Assembly: GCA_946628865.1 (NCBI GenBank)
Contig: CAMOXE010000074.1
Span: 1-5,413, forward strand
Reading direction: 5' to 3'
DNA length: 5,413 nt
Source of the DNA: an uncultured Clostridia bacterium
Lineage (GTDB): Bacteria > Bacillota > Clostridia > Christensenellales > Borkfalkiaceae
The number at the start of each line of letters is the position of its first letter. Position 1 is the first letter of the stretch. The translations under genes and the position numbers were made by a program. Of this stretch, positions 4,782 to 5,413 are shown piece by piece. The notes under the pieces are model-generated. The model saw nothing but the letters and a program-made list of their open reading frames with translations, was not told the origin of the DNA and made no database searches.

Positions 4782-5413
4782 TTACAATAACTTATAATCT
4801 CCGCCGATTATTGCCTTGACGTTCGCTTTGACTTGCTCCGCAAAGCCTTTATAAGCGGTCAGGTCTTCGCCCCAGACCTTTTCGTCTTTCATAAACTCTA
4901 TTACGCAACCGCCGACGACGAAGTAATCAAGATACGGAATATCGTCTTTGATTTCTATCGTTCTCGTCGGAAGTTCTGCGTAATACTTGCCGTCGTCGCC
5001 CTTTTTTAAGATTTTATACGTCGCCATCAGGTATGAAAAACCGATCGTCAGATTGCGCGGGATTTTGCCGTATCTTTCGTAATAATCCTTAAAACTCGGC
5101 AAATCGCGCGCGCGCCACTTGCTTATAGCGTTAAGCGCTATACTCGTAAGTTGATGGTTAAGGTATGGGTTGAAAAATCGTTCTATTACGCTGTCCGCAA
5201 ATTCCGTCGTCGCCGTAATATCGGCTGAAACGAAAGGTATTATCTCGTCTTTTAAAGTATCGTTTACGAATTTAAGCAGCGTTTCGTCTTTCATACAATC
5301 GTAAACGGTTTCTTTGCCGTACCAAAGCCCTGCGGGAACTAAATTCGTATGGCTGCCGTTAAGCACGCGGACTTTCCTCTTTTTATAGTATTTTATATCT
5401 TTCGTCAAAACCA
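4782..5413 (-). CDS. uxaB: Tagaturonate reductase (altronate oxidoreductase), C-terminal part, cut by the window edge
   Basis: NAD(H)-dependent reduction of D-tagaturonate to D-altronate, the step before UxaA. The fragment has 209 complete codons and a TAA at 4782-4784; the frame is still open at the right edge, so the TTG at 5408 is internal. The family is about 480-500 residues, so the N-terminal Rossmann domain lies outside. The visible part is the helical C-terminal domain of the long-chain mannitol dehydrogenase family. RKVRVLNGSHTNLVP carries the catalytic Lys, Asn and His (codons at 5373-5375, 5358-5360 and 5349-5351) with the K-x4-N-x2-H spacing known from mannitol 2-dehydrogenase. 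ERFFNPYLNHQLTSIALNAISKW is also a typical UxaB block. Mannonate oxidoreductase (UxuB) is related, but the adjoining uxaA favours UxaB. It is the upstream gene of a leftward operon. Confidence 0.92.
   Translation of the reverse strand, partial: VLTKDIKYYKKRKVRVLNGSHTNLVPAGLWYGKETVYDCMKDETLLKFVNDTLKDEIIPFVSADITATTEFADSVIERFFNPYLNHQLTSIALNAISKWRARDLPSFKDYYERYGKIPRNLTIGFSYLMATYKILKKGDDGKYYAELPTRTIEIKDDIPYLDYFVVGGCVIEFMKDEKVWGEDLTAYKGFAEQVKANVKAIIGGDYKLL

Noticed and set aside
5406..5408. TTG at 5408 as the start of uxaB
   Set aside because: The frame is still open at the right edge and the encoded sequence is the C-terminal domain only; the real start lies outside the window.
1..5413. tRNA, rRNA, CRISPR array, insertion sequence or integrase signature
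   Set aside because: No cloverleaf, regularly spaced repeats, transposase motifs or terminal repeats with target duplications were found; the inverted repeats at 3213-3336 are best explained as terminators.

Overview
The window carries three large metabolic genes on one side, a small unrecognised membrane-protein operon in the middle, and a sugar-acid catabolic operon on the opposite strand. The source looks like a low-to-medium GC Gram-positive bacterium, most likely an uncultured gut or rumen member of the Clostridia. This is inferred from near-consensus AAGGAGG-type ribosome binding sites, an extended -10 promoter (TGgTATAAT), U-tract terminators, the DapL (aminotransferase) route to lysine and peptidoglycan precursors, and galacturonate (pectin) catabolism. 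No 16S or other marker is present, so the taxonomy is a guess.

Layout, left to right. Bases 1-780 (+) hold the 3' two thirds of dapL, LL-diaminopimelate aminotransferase, cut by the window edge. A promoter straddling the dapL stop codon drives malQ (849-2312, +), a complete GH77 4-alpha-glucanotransferase; its predicted transcript begins with a hairpin. The malQ stop codon sits in the loop region of its own intrinsic terminator (2301-2327).

Bases 2382-3111 (+) form a compact unit of three small genes behind a separate promoter: a 34-residue protein (2428-2532), a 147-residue protein with three predicted membrane segments (2529-2972, TTG start, 4-nt overlap with the first), and a 39-residue helical protein (2992-3111). 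I recognise none of them. They are followed by a GC-rich foldable stretch and by two perfect, about 21-bp inverted repeats (3213-3261 and 3291-3336), which act as terminators for the converging transcripts.

Bases 3376-5413 (-) are the end of a D-galacturonate operon: uxaB (tagaturonate reductase, C-terminal part, running off the right edge) followed after 2 nt by uxaA (altronate dehydratase). Together they convert tagaturonate to altronate and then to 2-keto-3-deoxygluconate. The main candidate for something undescribed is the small three-gene membrane unit; the rest is ordinary metabolism with some noteworthy expression signals.
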